Part shown: in pieces, positions 16,834-27,545 of the stretch
Layout: each line of letters starts with the position of its first letter
Position numbering within the stretch: the stretch's first letter is position 1
Source: an uncultured Clostridia bacterium
Lineage (GTDB): Bacteria; Bacillota; Clostridia; TANB77; CAG-508
Direction: 5' to 3'
Length of the DNA stretch: 64,000 nt
Assembly: GCA_948777935.1 (NCBI GenBank)
Contig: CAQDYY010000002.1
Location: 137,937-201,936, forward strand
Program-made: the position numbers and the translations under genes
Notes under the pieces: generated by a model
Databases searched by the model: none
Seen by the model: only the letters and a program-made list of their open reading frames with translations
Told to the model about the DNA's origin: nothing

Positions 16834-18057
16834 TTATAATTCCAATTCATTATCTTTTTCTTTCTTCTCAAATTTGCTTAAATCAAGTTGTTTTTCAATA
16901 TTAAAGTTAATATATGTTTCTTTTTCAAAATTCCTTATAAGGTCATCCTCAGAAGGATATGAGAATTTATGACATACCCAAGTAATAAATTTTTGAACAG
17001 TAATTTTAAATCTATCAATAACTTTCTTTAAATAATTATTTTCCTTTTCTAATTTGTATATTATTTTTTGATATTGATAATCTATTTTATAGGTTTCATG
17101 TTCAAATTGTTGTTTTAGTTTCTTTTCTTTACTTTCTAAAGTTTCCTCCAACTTCTTGCATTTAAACTTTAAATTTATGTTATCTTCGAGCATTTGAGTA
17201 TGTTTCTTTTCATATTCTGTTGCCATTTCTACAGTATTTGACTGTTTTGATAATTCTTTACGTAATGATATATTTTCTTTGTGTAATTCTTGTATTAAAT
17301 TATCTCTGGGTTTTATTATTTCATTTTCTATTTTCTCATCACGATTAAGCATAATCTTTTTAATATCTTTAATATTAGGTGTTTCTGGCAAGTCTAATGT
17401 TATATTTTCTAATACCTTTTTAGTATTTTCAAAATTAGTTATTTGTTTAAATTTCTGCACAGAATAATGTTCTCTATTAGTTACTTCAACTAATTCTCCT
17501 CTTTCTAATTTAAATCCTTTTTCAGAGATATGCTTGAAATAAGCATTTTGTAAATCTCTATAACTATTTTTACCTCTCCAAAAATCTCGAGAGCATACTT
17601 TATCAATCTTATTTCCCTGTTTATCTGTTGTGTGAACTACTGGAATAAATAACAAGTGCATATGTGGTGTATCTTCGTCCATATGAACTACTGCTGAAAT
17701 TATATTTTGCTCTCCTAAATCTTTATATTTACAGATGAAATCATAACTCTCTTTAAAGTATCTTTTACTTTCTTCATAATCTATTTCATCAAAAAATTTC
17801 TGGTCAGATGTAAACACCATTTCACACATTATATTGCTATTACTTCTTATTTGACCTTTTAAATCGTACTTTTCTTTTATTCTATCAAACTCTTTTATAT
17901 AACTTAATTCATTTTTCTTTAAATAATAATTTAATTCTCTTTTACTGCTATCTATATTTTTATTTGAATGATTTTTTGTTTTTCTCTCATTATGCTTATA
18001 TGCTCCCATAGCTTGTGCTCTAGTCAGTTTTTCATTCCTAATTATAGCATAGCTCAT
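16834..18057 (-). CDS. mobV: MobV-family relaxase (copy 1)
   Basis: Nicks oriT and pilots the strand in mobilization. About 407 residues from ATG 18057; an upstream TTG is possible. The start 'MSYAIIRNEKLTRAQAMGAYKHNER' and the metal motif 'HMDEDTPHMHLLFIPV' (HxDExxPHxH) define the Mob_Pre/MobV family. A long coiled coil follows (residues 225-340). It reads away from its oriT at 18101. Confidence 0.93.
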   Translation of the reverse strand: MSYAIIRNEKLTRAQAMGAYKHNERKTKNHSNKNIDSSKRELNYYLKKNELSYIKEFDRIKEKYDLKGQIRSNSNIMCEMVFTSDQKFFDEIDYEESKRYFKESYDFICKYKDLGEQNIISAVVHMDEDTPHMHLLFIPVVHTTDKQGNKIDKVCSRDFWRGKNSYRDLQNAYFKHISEKGFKLERGELVEVTNREHYSVQKFKQITNFENTKKVLENITLDLPETPNIKDIKKIMLNRDEKIENEIIKPRDNLIQELHKENISLRKELSKQSNTVEMATEYEKKHTQMLEDNINLKFKCKKLEETLESKEKKLKQQFEHETYKIDYQYQKIIYKLEKENNYLKKVIDRFKITVQKFITWVCHKFSYPSEDDLIRNFEKETYINFNIEKQLDLSKFEKKEKDNELEL

Positions 18058-18100
18058 AGATTCTTCTTTGCTCCTTCTCAAATTTGCGAGATAAGATTTT

Positions 18101-18122
18101 CTTGTCTAACACACTAGACAAG
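18101..18122 (-). promoter_or_regulatory. oriT: oriT of the MobV type (copy 1)
   Basis: On the minus strand the inverted repeat CTTGTCTA-GTGTGT-TAGACAAG contains TAGTGTGTTA, the nick-region sequence of pMV158-type MobV origins (cut after TAGTGTG). It lies 44 bp upstream of the relaxase gene, as in that family. Copy 2 equivalent: 26435-26456. Confidence 0.85.
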
Positions 18123-18151
18123 TTTTTTCAAAACTTATCTAATGTGCTCTG

Positions 18152-18265
18152 CGAGGCTTCCCTAAAAATTGCAAATCGCACTTTTTAGGGAATAATTTAT
18201 AATGATCTTGTCATTATAAATTATCGTAAAGTTGCAATACTATAGCATACCTTTGCAACTTCATA
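18152..18265. repeat. Three consecutive hairpins between oriT and rep (copy 1)
   Basis: Inverted repeats CCCTAAAAA/TTTTTAGGG (18152-18191), AATTTATAATGA/TCATTATAAATT (18195-18223) and GTTGCAA/TTGCAAC (18232-18260). This non-coding stretch could be a single-strand origin or a regulatory leader of the downstream genes. The same in copy 2, +8,334. Confidence 0.5.
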
Positions 18266-18278
18266 TCAGAGCAAATTC

Positions 18279-19211
18279 TTAAGAAGATGCTACTGCATTT
18301 TCATATGAGAAGTTAGCATATAAGCTGTCGAAAAATCCTTCTGGATATTTTCTTTCATATTCACGAGTAGAATTAGTAGTTTTATTTTGTAATTTGATAT
18401 TGCTATTTCCTAAATTATTATATAAGCAAATCATTAAATAATTAGTTACATTCTTGATATTGCTACTATTATTCACAATATCTAATAATTGAATTAAGTT
18501 ATTTTTATTTATTAAAGGTAGTTTAGATAATATTTTCGAATTAGTAATTATAACACTACCAACTTTTAAAGTATCAGCATAATATAATCTTTCTATTACA
18601 TCTTCTAAAATAGATTGTTCTTCTTTTGTAAATTCATTTAGTTTAGATTTTTCTTTTACCTCATTTAATGAAATACATTCATTATTACTTTGAGGATTGA
18701 TAGAATCAGTATTGATTATATTAGTTTTGATATTGTTAGGATTGATTGTAGGTAATTTTTCCGTATTAAGAGTTGTACTTTTTACTTCTCCAGAACCGTA
18801 GTTTTTACTGTTCAAGACTTGTAAATTTTCTTGTTTAATATCAGTGGTTATTTCTTCATGTTGAATTTTACCAACATAAATCAAATTAGGTTTTCCTAAT
18901 CCTTGTCTTTTTTCTGCTATTAAATTGACTTCTGATAGTTGTTTAAATGCTTTTGTAACTGTCTTTTCAGATAAGCAAAGTTTATCTTGTACTTCTTCTC
19001 TTGTAAATATTAGATATACTCTACCAAATTCATCAAACCAATGATTTTTTTGTGATAAAGATAGTCTGTCTAGTAAAAAAGCATATAATATCTTACTATC
19101 TGAATTTAATTTTTCTTTATATAAGTCATTAACAAATAATTCTTGTGGTATTTGATAATAACTATTTTCTAATATTTCATTATTTTTATAATAATCTATT
19201 TCTTTCATCAT
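18279..19211 (-). CDS. Replication initiator, RepA_N-like (copy 1)
   Basis: 310 residues. The N-terminal 'YYQIPQELFVNDLYKEKLNSDSKILYAFLLDRLSLSQKN' and the winged-helix 'YLIFTREEVQDKLCLSEKTVTKAFKQLSEVNLI' match the RepA_N replication initiator N-terminus. The C-terminal region is helical and probably host-adapting. Two adjacent ATGs (19211, 19208) are possible starts. It suggests that the excised circle can replicate. TTTTAAAAC repeats lie just upstream. Confidence 0.85.
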   Translation of the reverse strand: MMKEIDYYKNNEILENSYYQIPQELFVNDLYKEKLNSDSKILYAFLLDRLSLSQKNHWFDEFGRVYLIFTREEVQDKLCLSEKTVTKAFKQLSEVNLIAEKRQGLGKPNLIYVGKIQHEEITTDIKQENLQVLNSKNYGSGEVKSTTLNTEKLPTINPNNIKTNIINTDSINPQSNNECISLNEVKEKSKLNEFTKEEQSILEDVIERLYYADTLKVGSVIITNSKILSKLPLINKNNLIQLLDIVNNSSNIKNVTNYLMICLYNNLGNSNIKLQNKTTNSTREYERKYPEGFFDSLYANFSYENAVASS

Positions 19212-19266
19212 TGTTCCTTTCCAAGATGAAAGAGCATTTTAAAATTCTATATAGTTTTTTAGAACT

Positions 19267-19331
19267 TTTTAAAACATTTTTTATTAATCTAAAAATTTTT
19301 TAAAACATAAATTTTAGAACTATTTTAAAAC
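19267..19331. repeat. TTTTAAAAC iteron-like repeats upstream of rep (copy 1)
   Basis: Three copies of TTTTAAAAC at 19267, 19298 and 19323. Two more lie at the left end of the element (11183, 11196; repeated at 19517, 19530). They come within about 270 bp of each other across a joined end. Candidate RepA-binding sites. Confidence 0.5.
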
Positions 19332-19443
19332 TTTTTATAGAATTTTTGAGAACTGCATAGAAAAAGAGTATTAACCAAAAACCAGTGATTAATACCCTTT
19401 CAGACTTTTAAAGTTTTCTGCAATTTCCTAAAAATTGCTATCG

Positions 19444-19456
19444 TATGGTCGAGGTG
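19444..19456. repeat. att core at the junction of the tandem elements
   Basis: TATGGTCGAGGTG, identical to the cores at 11110 and 27778. It equals the attP-type junction of a circular element. Confidence 0.92.
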
Positions 19457-19589
19457 GTAGCTTTTACAAACCACCTCAAAGTCTTTATTTATCAATGTTT
19501 TATTATGCTTTTTTCATTTTAAAACATTTTTTTAAAACTCTTATTTTAGTATTAATCTAAAATTTATATATTCAATTTTAAATGTGCTT

Positions 19590-20897
19590 TTATGCTCTTT
19601 CTCTTTTTAAATAATCTATTACTTTTTGAGTTTCTTTTTGTTTATAGTAATTGTAAATATCTCCATAAGTATTTATTGTAGTTTCAATATTGGCATGTCC
19701 CATTAATTTCTGCAATACTGGTAAGTCTACACCTGCTTCAATACATCTAGTTGCAAAAGTATGTCTTAGCATATGAGTATTTACTGGTTTTGTTATTCCT
19801 GCATTTTTACAAATTCGCTTAAATGCTGAATTTATGGTATTATCTACATACAATTTCTTATTTTCTTGGCAAAATAGAACTTGATTTTTGTTTTCTATTT
19901 TGTTGTTTAATGCATCTTTTATAATATCCTCTGTAAGTTCATTTATTTCAATATTTCTTTTACCACTTTTGGTTTTAGTTGGACCAATAATAGTATTTTT
20001 ATTTCTATCTTTAGTTAATGTTTTCGTAACTTTAATCATTTTATTATCTGAATCAATATCATCATTATAATTCAATGCTAATACTTCGCCAATTCTCATA
20101 CCAGTATATAAACAAAGTAGTATAATATTTTTATAGATTGAGTTATGACTTTCTAGATAATCTTCTAGTTGCTTTTGTTCTGTAATAGTCAAAGCTACTA
20201 CATCTTTATCTTCTTTTAAACTTTTAGGCTTTTCAATACGGTCTATGCCTTCAAATAAATTTTTTACTAAATATAATTTATAATTTGCATATTCATACAC
20301 ATATTTAAGCATTCTATAATCTTTTTTTATAGTAGAATTTGACTTTACCCTTTCTTCTTGTAAAAAGTCTTCAATTTGCTTTTTTGTTACTTTTTCTATT
20401 GGTATATTTGCAAATTTATGCTTTTTAATTCTTTCTAATGTTGACATATTCGTATTATAGGCATTTGCTTTAGTTTTTCCCATTCTATATTTGGAATCTT
20501 CGATTTCTTTTGCTAGAATTGCTATTGTTTTTTCTGTTCTCTTTAATTCAATAGTTCCTCCAGACTTTTTCATTTCTAATTTGTATTTATACATTTTGTC
20601 TAGTGCTTCTTCTTGTGTTTTAGCAGTAAATGACTTTCTTATTGCCTCTCCTGTTTCAATATCTTTTCCTATTGTTAAGGTTGCTTTGTGTTGCTCATTA
20701 ATATAAAATTTATCGCATTTATCTGCATCTTTACATTTTTTACATTTATCACACTTACTCATTGATTTTTTATCTTTCCTATTTTGGCAAATGGATCTGT
20801 CTTTACATTTCTTACAAATAGGACACATAGGTAATTCAGAGTTCTTTTTTTCTGTTTTTATTGTATATGTTCCTACTGTATAACCTTTTGTATTCAT
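19590..20897 (-). CDS. int: Tyrosine integrase (copy 2)
   Basis: Same 435-residue protein as 11256-12563, including the Cys-rich N-terminal cluster and the R-HxxR-H-Y catalytic set. No sequence difference was found between the copies. Confidence 0.95.
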   Translation of the reverse strand: MNTKGYTVGTYTIKTEKKNSELPMCPICKKCKDRSICQNRKDKKSMSKCDKCKKCKDADKCDKFYINEQHKATLTIGKDIETGEAIRKSFTAKTQEEALDKMYKYKLEMKKSGGTIELKRTEKTIAILAKEIEDSKYRMGKTKANAYNTNMSTLERIKKHKFANIPIEKVTKKQIEDFLQEERVKSNSTIKKDYRMLKYVYEYANYKLYLVKNLFEGIDRIEKPKSLKEDKDVVALTITEQKQLEDYLESHNSIYKNIILLCLYTGMRIGEVLALNYNDDIDSDNKMIKVTKTLTKDRNKNTIIGPTKTKSGKRNIEINELTEDIIKDALNNKIENKNQVLFCQENKKLYVDNTINSAFKRICKNAGITKPVNTHMLRHTFATRCIEAGVDLPVLQKLMGHANIETTINTYGDIYNYYKQKETQKVIDYLKRERA

Positions 20898-21047
20898 TAA
20901 TATTTCCTCACTTTCTCAAAATTTTTCGAGGAAATACCTTGTTCAATTTTTAAATTGGTAGTATAATAATTTTACAAACATATCGAACAGGGCATTTCCT
21001 GTTTGTTTAGAAGATTTAAATATTGCAGATTTAAGTCTTCTTTCTTT

Positions 21048-21245
21048 TTACTCTGCCATAATTCTTTTATGGCTTAAAAATTCGTTTAGGCAATCTGCTT
21101 TTATCCAAAACTTTCTGCCTATTTTAATACTTGGAAAATCTTCTTGATGAAATAACTGTAAACATTTTTGTTTTCCTATATGCAATAATCTACATACGTC
21201 ATCTGTTGAGTATAATTTAATCTCAATTTCTTCTAAATTCTGCAT
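21048..21245 (-). CDS. xis: Excisionase (copy 2)
   Basis: Identical to the 65-residue Xis at 12714-12911; upstream of int on the same strand. Confidence 0.9.
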   Translation of the reverse strand: MQNLEEIEIKLYSTDDVCRLLHIGKQKCLQLFHQEDFPSIKIGRKFWIKADCLNEFLSHKRIMAE

Positions 21246-21419
21246 AATTTTTACCTCCTCTCCATTGACATTTTTATAGCATTAGTATATCATATAAATA
21301 TATTGTGTAAAATATTAGAATGTTATATAAAATTGCAAACTAATTATATGATGTATTTTATAAAATGTCAACAGCAATTTTACAATTCTACAAAAAATTT
21401 TACACAAAGGAGGTATATG

Positions 21420-22526
21420 ATGAAAAAATTACCAGATGATATGTGCTTTGATGGATTTTATATATGGTTCAATAGTGAAAAAAAAGAAGAATATATTTTA
21501 ACTCCCAATTTTTTATTAGGTAATATAGAAAATGTAAAAAAGGAGGATTTTCTTAAGCTTAAATTTATTTCTAGAATGACTACTAATAGTATTTCTAACT
21601 ATGAACTTAGGAATGAAGAAATTAGCAAATGGCCATTTATACGATTTACTCCATATGTTGAAAAATTAGGTTTAATGTTAGTTCGATTTTTAAATACTGA
21701 TTTTTCAAATTTCGTAGATGCTTATGATAATTTTTATTATGCATATGGGGTAGAATTATTAGAATGCTATTCAAAATCATTTGAACTCAAAGATAATTAC
21801 TCTACAGAAAAACTTTTGTTAGATGATTTTAAATCTTTCCATAAATATATAAAAAATGACTTAGAAATCATACAGAAAGATTTTAAAGAAGTTGTTAATT
21901 TTCTTTATAACTTAAATGATAATAAAAAATATAAAAGTAGTTCAGCACAATCTAAATTTATTGCATCTATAATTAAGCAAAAAACTAATTTATATAAATA
22001 TACTAATAATACAAACATAATTAATTATACATATTCTGATAAAGCAGAAGATTATAAAAATTCTTCATTTGATACTGTTCTTTCTGATTTATCTTATGAT
22101 ATATCAATGCTGAAAGTATCAAATATTTATACTAGCAATGAATTAGGAAATATACTTTTTATTATATTAAGTCAATTAATACAAAATAATGATACAATAA
22201 GGACATGTCAAAATTGCGGAAAATATTTCATTCCTAACAAACTAAATGAAATTTATTGTGATTTTTTAAACAAAGATGGAACAACTTGTAGAGATAAAGG
22301 AGCAGGACAGACATATAAAAAGAATCTTGAAAATGTACCAGGTTTATTAGAATATCGAAGAACATACAATAAAAAATTTAATGCTGTATCAAGGAACAGG
22401 GAAGATAAAAAATTAAAGGAAGATTTTGATAAATGGAAAAAATCTGCACAAAGTAAGATAAAGGATTATAAACAAGAAATAATTAATGAAGATGAGTTAT
22501 ATAAGTGGATGATAGAAAATAAATAG
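21420..22526 (+). CDS. DUF6076-like zinc-ribbon protein (copy 2)
   Basis: Identical to the protein at 13086-14192. First gene of the three-gene operon, with its own promoter copy at 21265-21293. Confidence 0.75.
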   Translation: MKKLPDDMCFDGFYIWFNSEKKEEYILTPNFLLGNIENVKKEDFLKLKFISRMTTNSISNYELRNEEISKWPFIRFTPYVEKLGLMLVRFLNTDFSNFVDAYDNFYYAYGVELLECYSKSFELKDNYSTEKLLLDDFKSFHKYIKNDLEIIQKDFKEVVNFLYNLNDNKKYKSSSAQSKFIASIIKQKTNLYKYTNNTNIINYTYSDKAEDYKNSSFDTVLSDLSYDISMLKVSNIYTSNELGNILFIILSQLIQNNDTIRTCQNCGKYFIPNKLNEIYCDFLNKDGTTCRDKGAGQTYKKNLENVPGLLEYRRTYNKKFNAVSRNREDKKLKEDFDKWKKSAQSKIKDYKQEIINEDELYKWMIENK

Positions 22527-22536
22527 GAGGTGTCAT

Positions 22537-23268
22537 ATGATAAATAGCGAAAATATTAATAATATATATTGTGATGAAAGCTGTCATTTAGAACATGATA
22601 ATATTCCTGTTATGGTTTTAGGTGCAATGTCTTGCAATAAAATATATCGAAAAAAAATATTTAGAGATATAGCAAATATAAAAGAAAAGCATGGAATTGG
22701 AAAAAACTCTGAAATCAAGTGGTGTAGAATATCAATGAATAAAATTAACTTTTATAAAGAAATTATTGATTATTTCTTTGAAAATGATAATTTAGCTTTT
22801 AGAGGTTTAGTAGTTAGAAATAAAAATCTATTAGATCATGAAAAGTATAATCAAACTCATGATGAGTGGTATTATAAAATGTATTTTAGATTACTTTCTA
22901 GAGTAATAAACAATAATATGAGAAATGATATATATTTAGATATAAAAGATACAAAAGGCAGTAGCAGGAGATATAAATTGCAAGAAGTTTTATCAAATAG
23001 TATTTATGATTTTAATAAGGATATTGTTTATAATATACAAGCAATCGATTCAAGAGAAAGCTCTATCTTACAAATAGTGGATTTATTTATTGGTGCATTA
23101 GGATATACAAATAGAGATTTAAAGACAAGTGAAGCTAAATTAGAAATAATTAGATATATTAAAGAAAAAACAGGTTACTCTTTAATAAAATCTACATTAC
23201 CAGCGGAAAATAAATTTAATATTTTTGTATTACCGCTTGATAAAAAGGAACATTTAAGTTATGAATAA
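22537..23268 (+). CDS. DUF3800 family protein (copy 2)
   Basis: Identical to 14203-14934; overlaps the toxin-like gene by 8 bp. Confidence 0.85.
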   Translation: MINSENINNIYCDESCHLEHDNIPVMVLGAMSCNKIYRKKIFRDIANIKEKHGIGKNSEIKWCRISMNKINFYKEIIDYFFENDNLAFRGLVVRNKNLLDHEKYNQTHDEWYYKMYFRLLSRVINNNMRNDIYLDIKDTKGSSRRYKLQEVLSNSIYDFNKDIVYNIQAIDSRESSILQIVDLFIGALGYTNRDLKTSEAKLEIIRYIKEKTGYSLIKSTLPAENKFNIFVLPLDKKEHLSYE

Positions 23269-23791
23269 ATGTAAATGGTTGCCTAATATAATTGAATTTC
23301 CAGACTTAAGCAAATGGAAAATATATGAAGATGAATTATATGAGTTGTTTGTTGATACATTTATAACAAATCATCCTACATTCAATAATAAACTTGTTCA
23401 TGTAAAGAAATATCCATTAGATGGTAATAGAGAACATGCTTTTACACATTTAACATGCAAAACGGAATCTGATAACCCTAAAGATGTAAATGATAGATTA
23501 CCAGACTTAAGAAGAGCAGAAAGGTTGACTTGGATAAAACCTGTCATTGAAAATTATCCTTGTTTAGAAGAATGTATAAATTGTAACAAAATTAAATATT
23601 GGGAAGAATTGTATAAAAATAAAATTAGAATAAACTTATTTTTCGAAGACTTTAGATACTGTGTAGTTTTAGAAGATAGAGGAAATTACTATTTGTTAAT
23701 AACAGCTTATTATATACATTATGATGAAGTGTTAGAAAAGAAGAAAAGTAAATACATACAATATTGTAAACAGAAAAAGCCATTGATTTAG
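23261..23791 (+). CDS. BECR-fold toxin-type protein (copy 2)
   Basis: Identical to 14927-15457; ends in the terminator at 23774-23807. Confidence 0.65.
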   Translation: MNKCKWLPNIIEFPDLSKWKIYEDELYELFVDTFITNHPTFNNKLVHVKKYPLDGNREHAFTHLTCKTESDNPKDVNDRLPDLRRAERLTWIKPVIENYPCLEECINCNKIKYWEELYKNKIRINLFFEDFRYCVVLEDRGNYYLLITAYYIHYDEVLEKKKSKYIQYCKQKKPLI

Positions 23792-24141
23792 TTTCAAATG
23801 GCTTTTTCGCAAACTCCTTCTACTACTAGGTAGATGAGTAAATATATTAACTTAATAATATATACTGATATTATATGCAATAAATATAAAAAAATTCACT
23901 AATATAAATAATTATAACATATTTTTTATATTGTGTCAATTATGTAAACAGGATATTTTGGAATTCCTTAACCATGGTCATTATATTACAAAATTTTTTA
24001 AATGTATATATTTTTATGAAAATTTCTTAAAAAATTTTTAAATTGCTGCAAGTTGCAATTTTATGTAAAATGATGTATAATTAAGGTATTCATGAAGTGC
24101 ATGAAAAAATCCATACTATTATATCACAAGGAGGAATTTAT

Positions 24142-25086
24142 ATGGGTATTACAATTCGGGAGTTTCAGGTAGCAATGGAGACATATGGAGCAGAACGGTT
24201 ATCCAACTGTTCGGGTTCTAGGTACCCCATTTCTGTGCCGTGTTTCAATGTTGCAGGTACTAATTTTCTTCACTCTGGTTCATATTATATTGTTCAGAGA
24301 GAAAAAAGAGTGCCTGAAGAAATCATGAATCGTGCGATGGCTGAATTTGGAGAAAAGCACCCTGGAGGAGATCACTTCTGGTGGGGCGAAACACATTCCA
24401 TCAAAGGAATACTGACACTGGCAGCAATGCTTGATGGGAAGTACAGCAAAGAACTGGTTGATGAACTGACAAATGAAACTTACAAAAAGTTGCTTGACTG
24501 TGCATCAATTAAAAGTAATGTTGAATTTCCTTTTCATAGCACACATTCACCGAAAATGGAGAAACTTTACAAACTGCTTGCTGAATATAGCAACATTGTA
24601 AATCCTTTCGGTAACAATGAGTTCAAGTTCAAAGAACCAATCCAGTATTTAGACGCTGTAGATGTTACTTTGGCATTGCAGGAAGGCAGAAAACATTACA
24701 CAAGGTTGAATCTGTCTACAAATTCATCTCAGGCAAAATTTGAAGATGATGAAAATGGCTGGTTCTATGATACTTTTGTATCAATTCAAAGAAACCGAAT
24801 CAATGGGTATATCAATATGGGACATTACTACGTAAATGGAAGTGATGGTCGCCCAGTCGATGAAGTTGTTCGTCTTGATTACAAAGCAAATAGAGACAAC
24901 TATGATGAGCATCCTGATGATATTGACTTGAGAATCAGCTTGAAAACGGGACTGGCTTGGAAAACTTACAAAGAAGAACTGGCAGAACTTGCAACTGATG
25001 AGCAAATCGAAGTTATGATTACTCATTTAAAAATTAGCATCAAGAAAATAAAGAATAAGATTGTTCGCAATATGATTAACATATAA
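24142..25086 (+). CDS. Foreign-looking cargo protein (copy 2)
   Basis: Identical to 15808-16752, including both in-frame CGG codons. Confidence 0.8.
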   Translation: MGITIREFQVAMETYGAERLSNCSGSRYPISVPCFNVAGTNFLHSGSYYIVQREKRVPEEIMNRAMAEFGEKHPGGDHFWWGETHSIKGILTLAAMLDGKYSKELVDELTNETYKKLLDCASIKSNVEFPFHSTHSPKMEKLYKLLAEYSNIVNPFGNNEFKFKEPIQYLDAVDVTLALQEGRKHYTRLNLSTNSSQAKFEDDENGWFYDTFVSIQRNRINGYINMGHYYVNGSDGRPVDEVVRLDYKANRDNYDEHPDDIDLRISLKTGLAWKTYKEELAELATDEQIEVMITHLKISIKKIKNKIVRNMINI

Positions 25087-25167
25087 GCATAAATCTACTT
25101 TGTTTTCTGAAGTTATGTATGAATTTTACACCACCGTTTCCGATTGGAATCGGTGGTGTTACATTTA

Positions 25168-26391
25168 TTATAATTCCAATTCATTATCTTTTTCTTTCTT
25201 CTCAAATTTGCTTAAATCAAGTTGTTTTTCAATATTAAAGTTAATATATGTTTCTTTTTCAAAATTCCTTATAAGGTCATCCTCAGAAGGATATGAGAAT
25301 TTATGACATACCCAAGTAATAAATTTTTGAACAGTAATTTTAAATCTATCAATAACTTTCTTTAAATAATTATTTTCCTTTTCTAATTTGTATATTATTT
25401 TTTGATATTGATAATCTATTTTATAGGTTTCATGTTCAAATTGTTGTTTTAGTTTCTTTTCTTTACTTTCTAAAGTTTCCTCCAACTTCTTGCATTTAAA
25501 CTTTAAATTTATGTTATCTTCGAGCATTTGAGTATGTTTCTTTTCATATTCTGTTGCCATTTCTACAGTATTTGACTGTTTTGATAATTCTTTACGTAAT
25601 GATATATTTTCTTTGTGTAATTCTTGTATTAAATTATCTCTGGGTTTTATTATTTCATTTTCTATTTTCTCATCACGATTAAGCATAATCTTTTTAATAT
25701 CTTTAATATTAGGTGTTTCTGGCAAGTCTAATGTTATATTTTCTAATACCTTTTTAGTATTTTCAAAATTAGTTATTTGTTTAAATTTCTGCACAGAATA
25801 ATGTTCTCTATTAGTTACTTCAACTAATTCTCCTCTTTCTAATTTAAATCCTTTTTCAGAGATATGCTTGAAATAAGCATTTTGTAAATCTCTATAACTA
25901 TTTTTACCTCTCCAAAAATCTCGAGAGCATACTTTATCAATCTTATTTCCCTGTTTATCTGTTGTGTGAACTACTGGAATAAATAACAAGTGCATATGTG
26001 GTGTATCTTCGTCCATATGAACTACTGCTGAAATTATATTTTGCTCTCCTAAATCTTTATATTTACAGATGAAATCATAACTCTCTTTAAAGTATCTTTT
26101 ACTTTCTTCATAATCTATTTCATCAAAAAATTTCTGGTCAGATGTAAACACCATTTCACACATTATATTGCTATTACTTCTTATTTGACCTTTTAAATCG
26201 TACTTTTCTTTTATTCTATCAAACTCTTTTATATAACTTAATTCATTTTTCTTTAAATAATAATTTAATTCTCTTTTACTGCTATCTATATTTTTATTTG
26301 AATGATTTTTTGTTTTTCTCTCATTATGCTTATATGCTCCCATAGCTTGTGCTCTAGTCAGTTTTTCATTCCTAATTATAGCATAGCTCAT
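25168..26391 (-). CDS. mobV: MobV-family relaxase (copy 2)
   Basis: Identical to 16834-18057, with the same coiled-coil C-terminus. Confidence 0.93.
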   Translation of the reverse strand: MSYAIIRNEKLTRAQAMGAYKHNERKTKNHSNKNIDSSKRELNYYLKKNELSYIKEFDRIKEKYDLKGQIRSNSNIMCEMVFTSDQKFFDEIDYEESKRYFKESYDFICKYKDLGEQNIISAVVHMDEDTPHMHLLFIPVVHTTDKQGNKIDKVCSRDFWRGKNSYRDLQNAYFKHISEKGFKLERGELVEVTNREHYSVQKFKQITNFENTKKVLENITLDLPETPNIKDIKKIMLNRDEKIENEIIKPRDNLIQELHKENISLRKELSKQSNTVEMATEYEKKHTQMLEDNINLKFKCKKLEETLESKEKKLKQQFEHETYKIDYQYQKIIYKLEKENNYLKKVIDRFKITVQKFITWVCHKFSYPSEDDLIRNFEKETYINFNIEKQLDLSKFEKKEKDNELEL

Positions 26392-26434
26392 AGATTCTTC
26401 TTTGCTCCTTCTCAAATTTGCGAGATAAGATTTT

Positions 26435-26456
26435 CTTGTCTAACACACTAGACAAG
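26435..26456 (-). promoter_or_regulatory. oriT: oriT of the MobV type (copy 2)
   Basis: Second copy of the TAGTGTGTTA-containing inverted repeat described at 18101-18122. Confidence 0.85.
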
Positions 26457-26612
26457 TTTTTTCAAAACTTATCTAATGTGCTCTGCGAGGCTTCCCTAAA
26501 AATTGCAAATCGCACTTTTTAGGGAATAATTTATAATGATCTTGTCATTATAAATTATCGTAAAGTTGCAATACTATAGCATACCTTTGCAACTTCATAT
26601 CAGAGCAAATTC

Positions 26613-27545
26613 TTAAGAAGATGCTACTGCATTTTCATATGAGAAGTTAGCATATAAGCTGTCGAAAAATCCTTCTGGATATTTTCTTTCATATTCACGA
26701 GTAGAATTAGTAGTTTTATTTTGTAATTTGATATTGCTATTTCCTAAATTATTATATAAGCAAATCATTAAATAATTAGTTACATTCTTGATATTGCTAC
26801 TATTATTCACAATATCTAATAATTGAATTAAGTTATTTTTATTTATTAAAGGTAGTTTAGATAATATTTTCGAATTAGTAATTATAACACTACCAACTTT
26901 TAAAGTATCAGCATAATATAATCTTTCTATTACATCTTCTAAAATAGATTGTTCTTCTTTTGTAAATTCATTTAGTTTAGATTTTTCTTTTACCTCATTT
27001 AATGAAATACATTCATTATTACTTTGAGGATTGATAGAATCAGTATTGATTATATTAGTTTTGATATTGTTAGGATTGATTGTAGGTAATTTTTCCGTAT
27101 TAAGAGTTGTACTTTTTACTTCTCCAGAACCGTAGTTTTTACTGTTCAAGACTTGTAAATTTTCTTGTTTAATATCAGTGGTTATTTCTTCATGTTGAAT
27201 TTTACCAACATAAATCAAATTAGGTTTTCCTAATCCTTGTCTTTTTTCTGCTATTAAATTGACTTCTGATAGTTGTTTAAATGCTTTTGTAACTGTCTTT
27301 TCAGATAAGCAAAGTTTATCTTGTACTTCTTCTCTTGTAAATATTAGATATACTCTACCAAATTCATCAAACCAATGATTTTTTTGTGATAAAGATAGTC
27401 TGTCTAGTAAAAAAGCATATAATATCTTACTATCTGAATTTAATTTTTCTTTATATAAGTCATTAACAAATAATTCTTGTGGTATTTGATAATAACTATT
27501 TTCTAATATTTCATTATTTTTATAATAATCTATTTCTTTCATCAT
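26613..27545 (-). CDS. Replication initiator, RepA_N-like (copy 2)
   Basis: Identical to 18279-19211, with the TTTTAAAAC repeats upstream at 27601-27665. Confidence 0.85.
   Translation of the reverse strand: MMKEIDYYKNNEILENSYYQIPQELFVNDLYKEKLNSDSKILYAFLLDRLSLSQKNHWFDEFGRVYLIFTREEVQDKLCLSEKTVTKAFKQLSEVNLIAEKRQGLGKPNLIYVGKIQHEEITTDIKQENLQVLNSKNYGSGEVKSTTLNTEKLPTINPNNIKTNIINTDSINPQSNNECISLNEVKEKSKLNEFTKEEQSILEDVIERLYYADTLKVGSVIITNSKILSKLPLINKNNLIQLLDIVNNSSNIKNVTNYLMICLYNNLGNSNIKLQNKTTNSTREYERKYPEGFFDSLYANFSYENAVASS

Larger units (their letters stand above)
11111..19444. mobile_element. Integrative mobilizable element, tandem copy 1 (8,334 bp)
   Basis: Bounded by 13-bp att cores and inserted at the 3' end of tRNA-Pro. 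It encodes a tyrosine integrase and excisionase on the left, a three-gene plus-strand operon, one cargo gene, a MobV relaxase with oriT and a replication initiator on the right. It has no conjugation machinery of its own, so it must use a helper. The second copy follows head-to-tail; the encoded proteins are identical and no base difference was noticed by eye. Confidence 0.93.
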
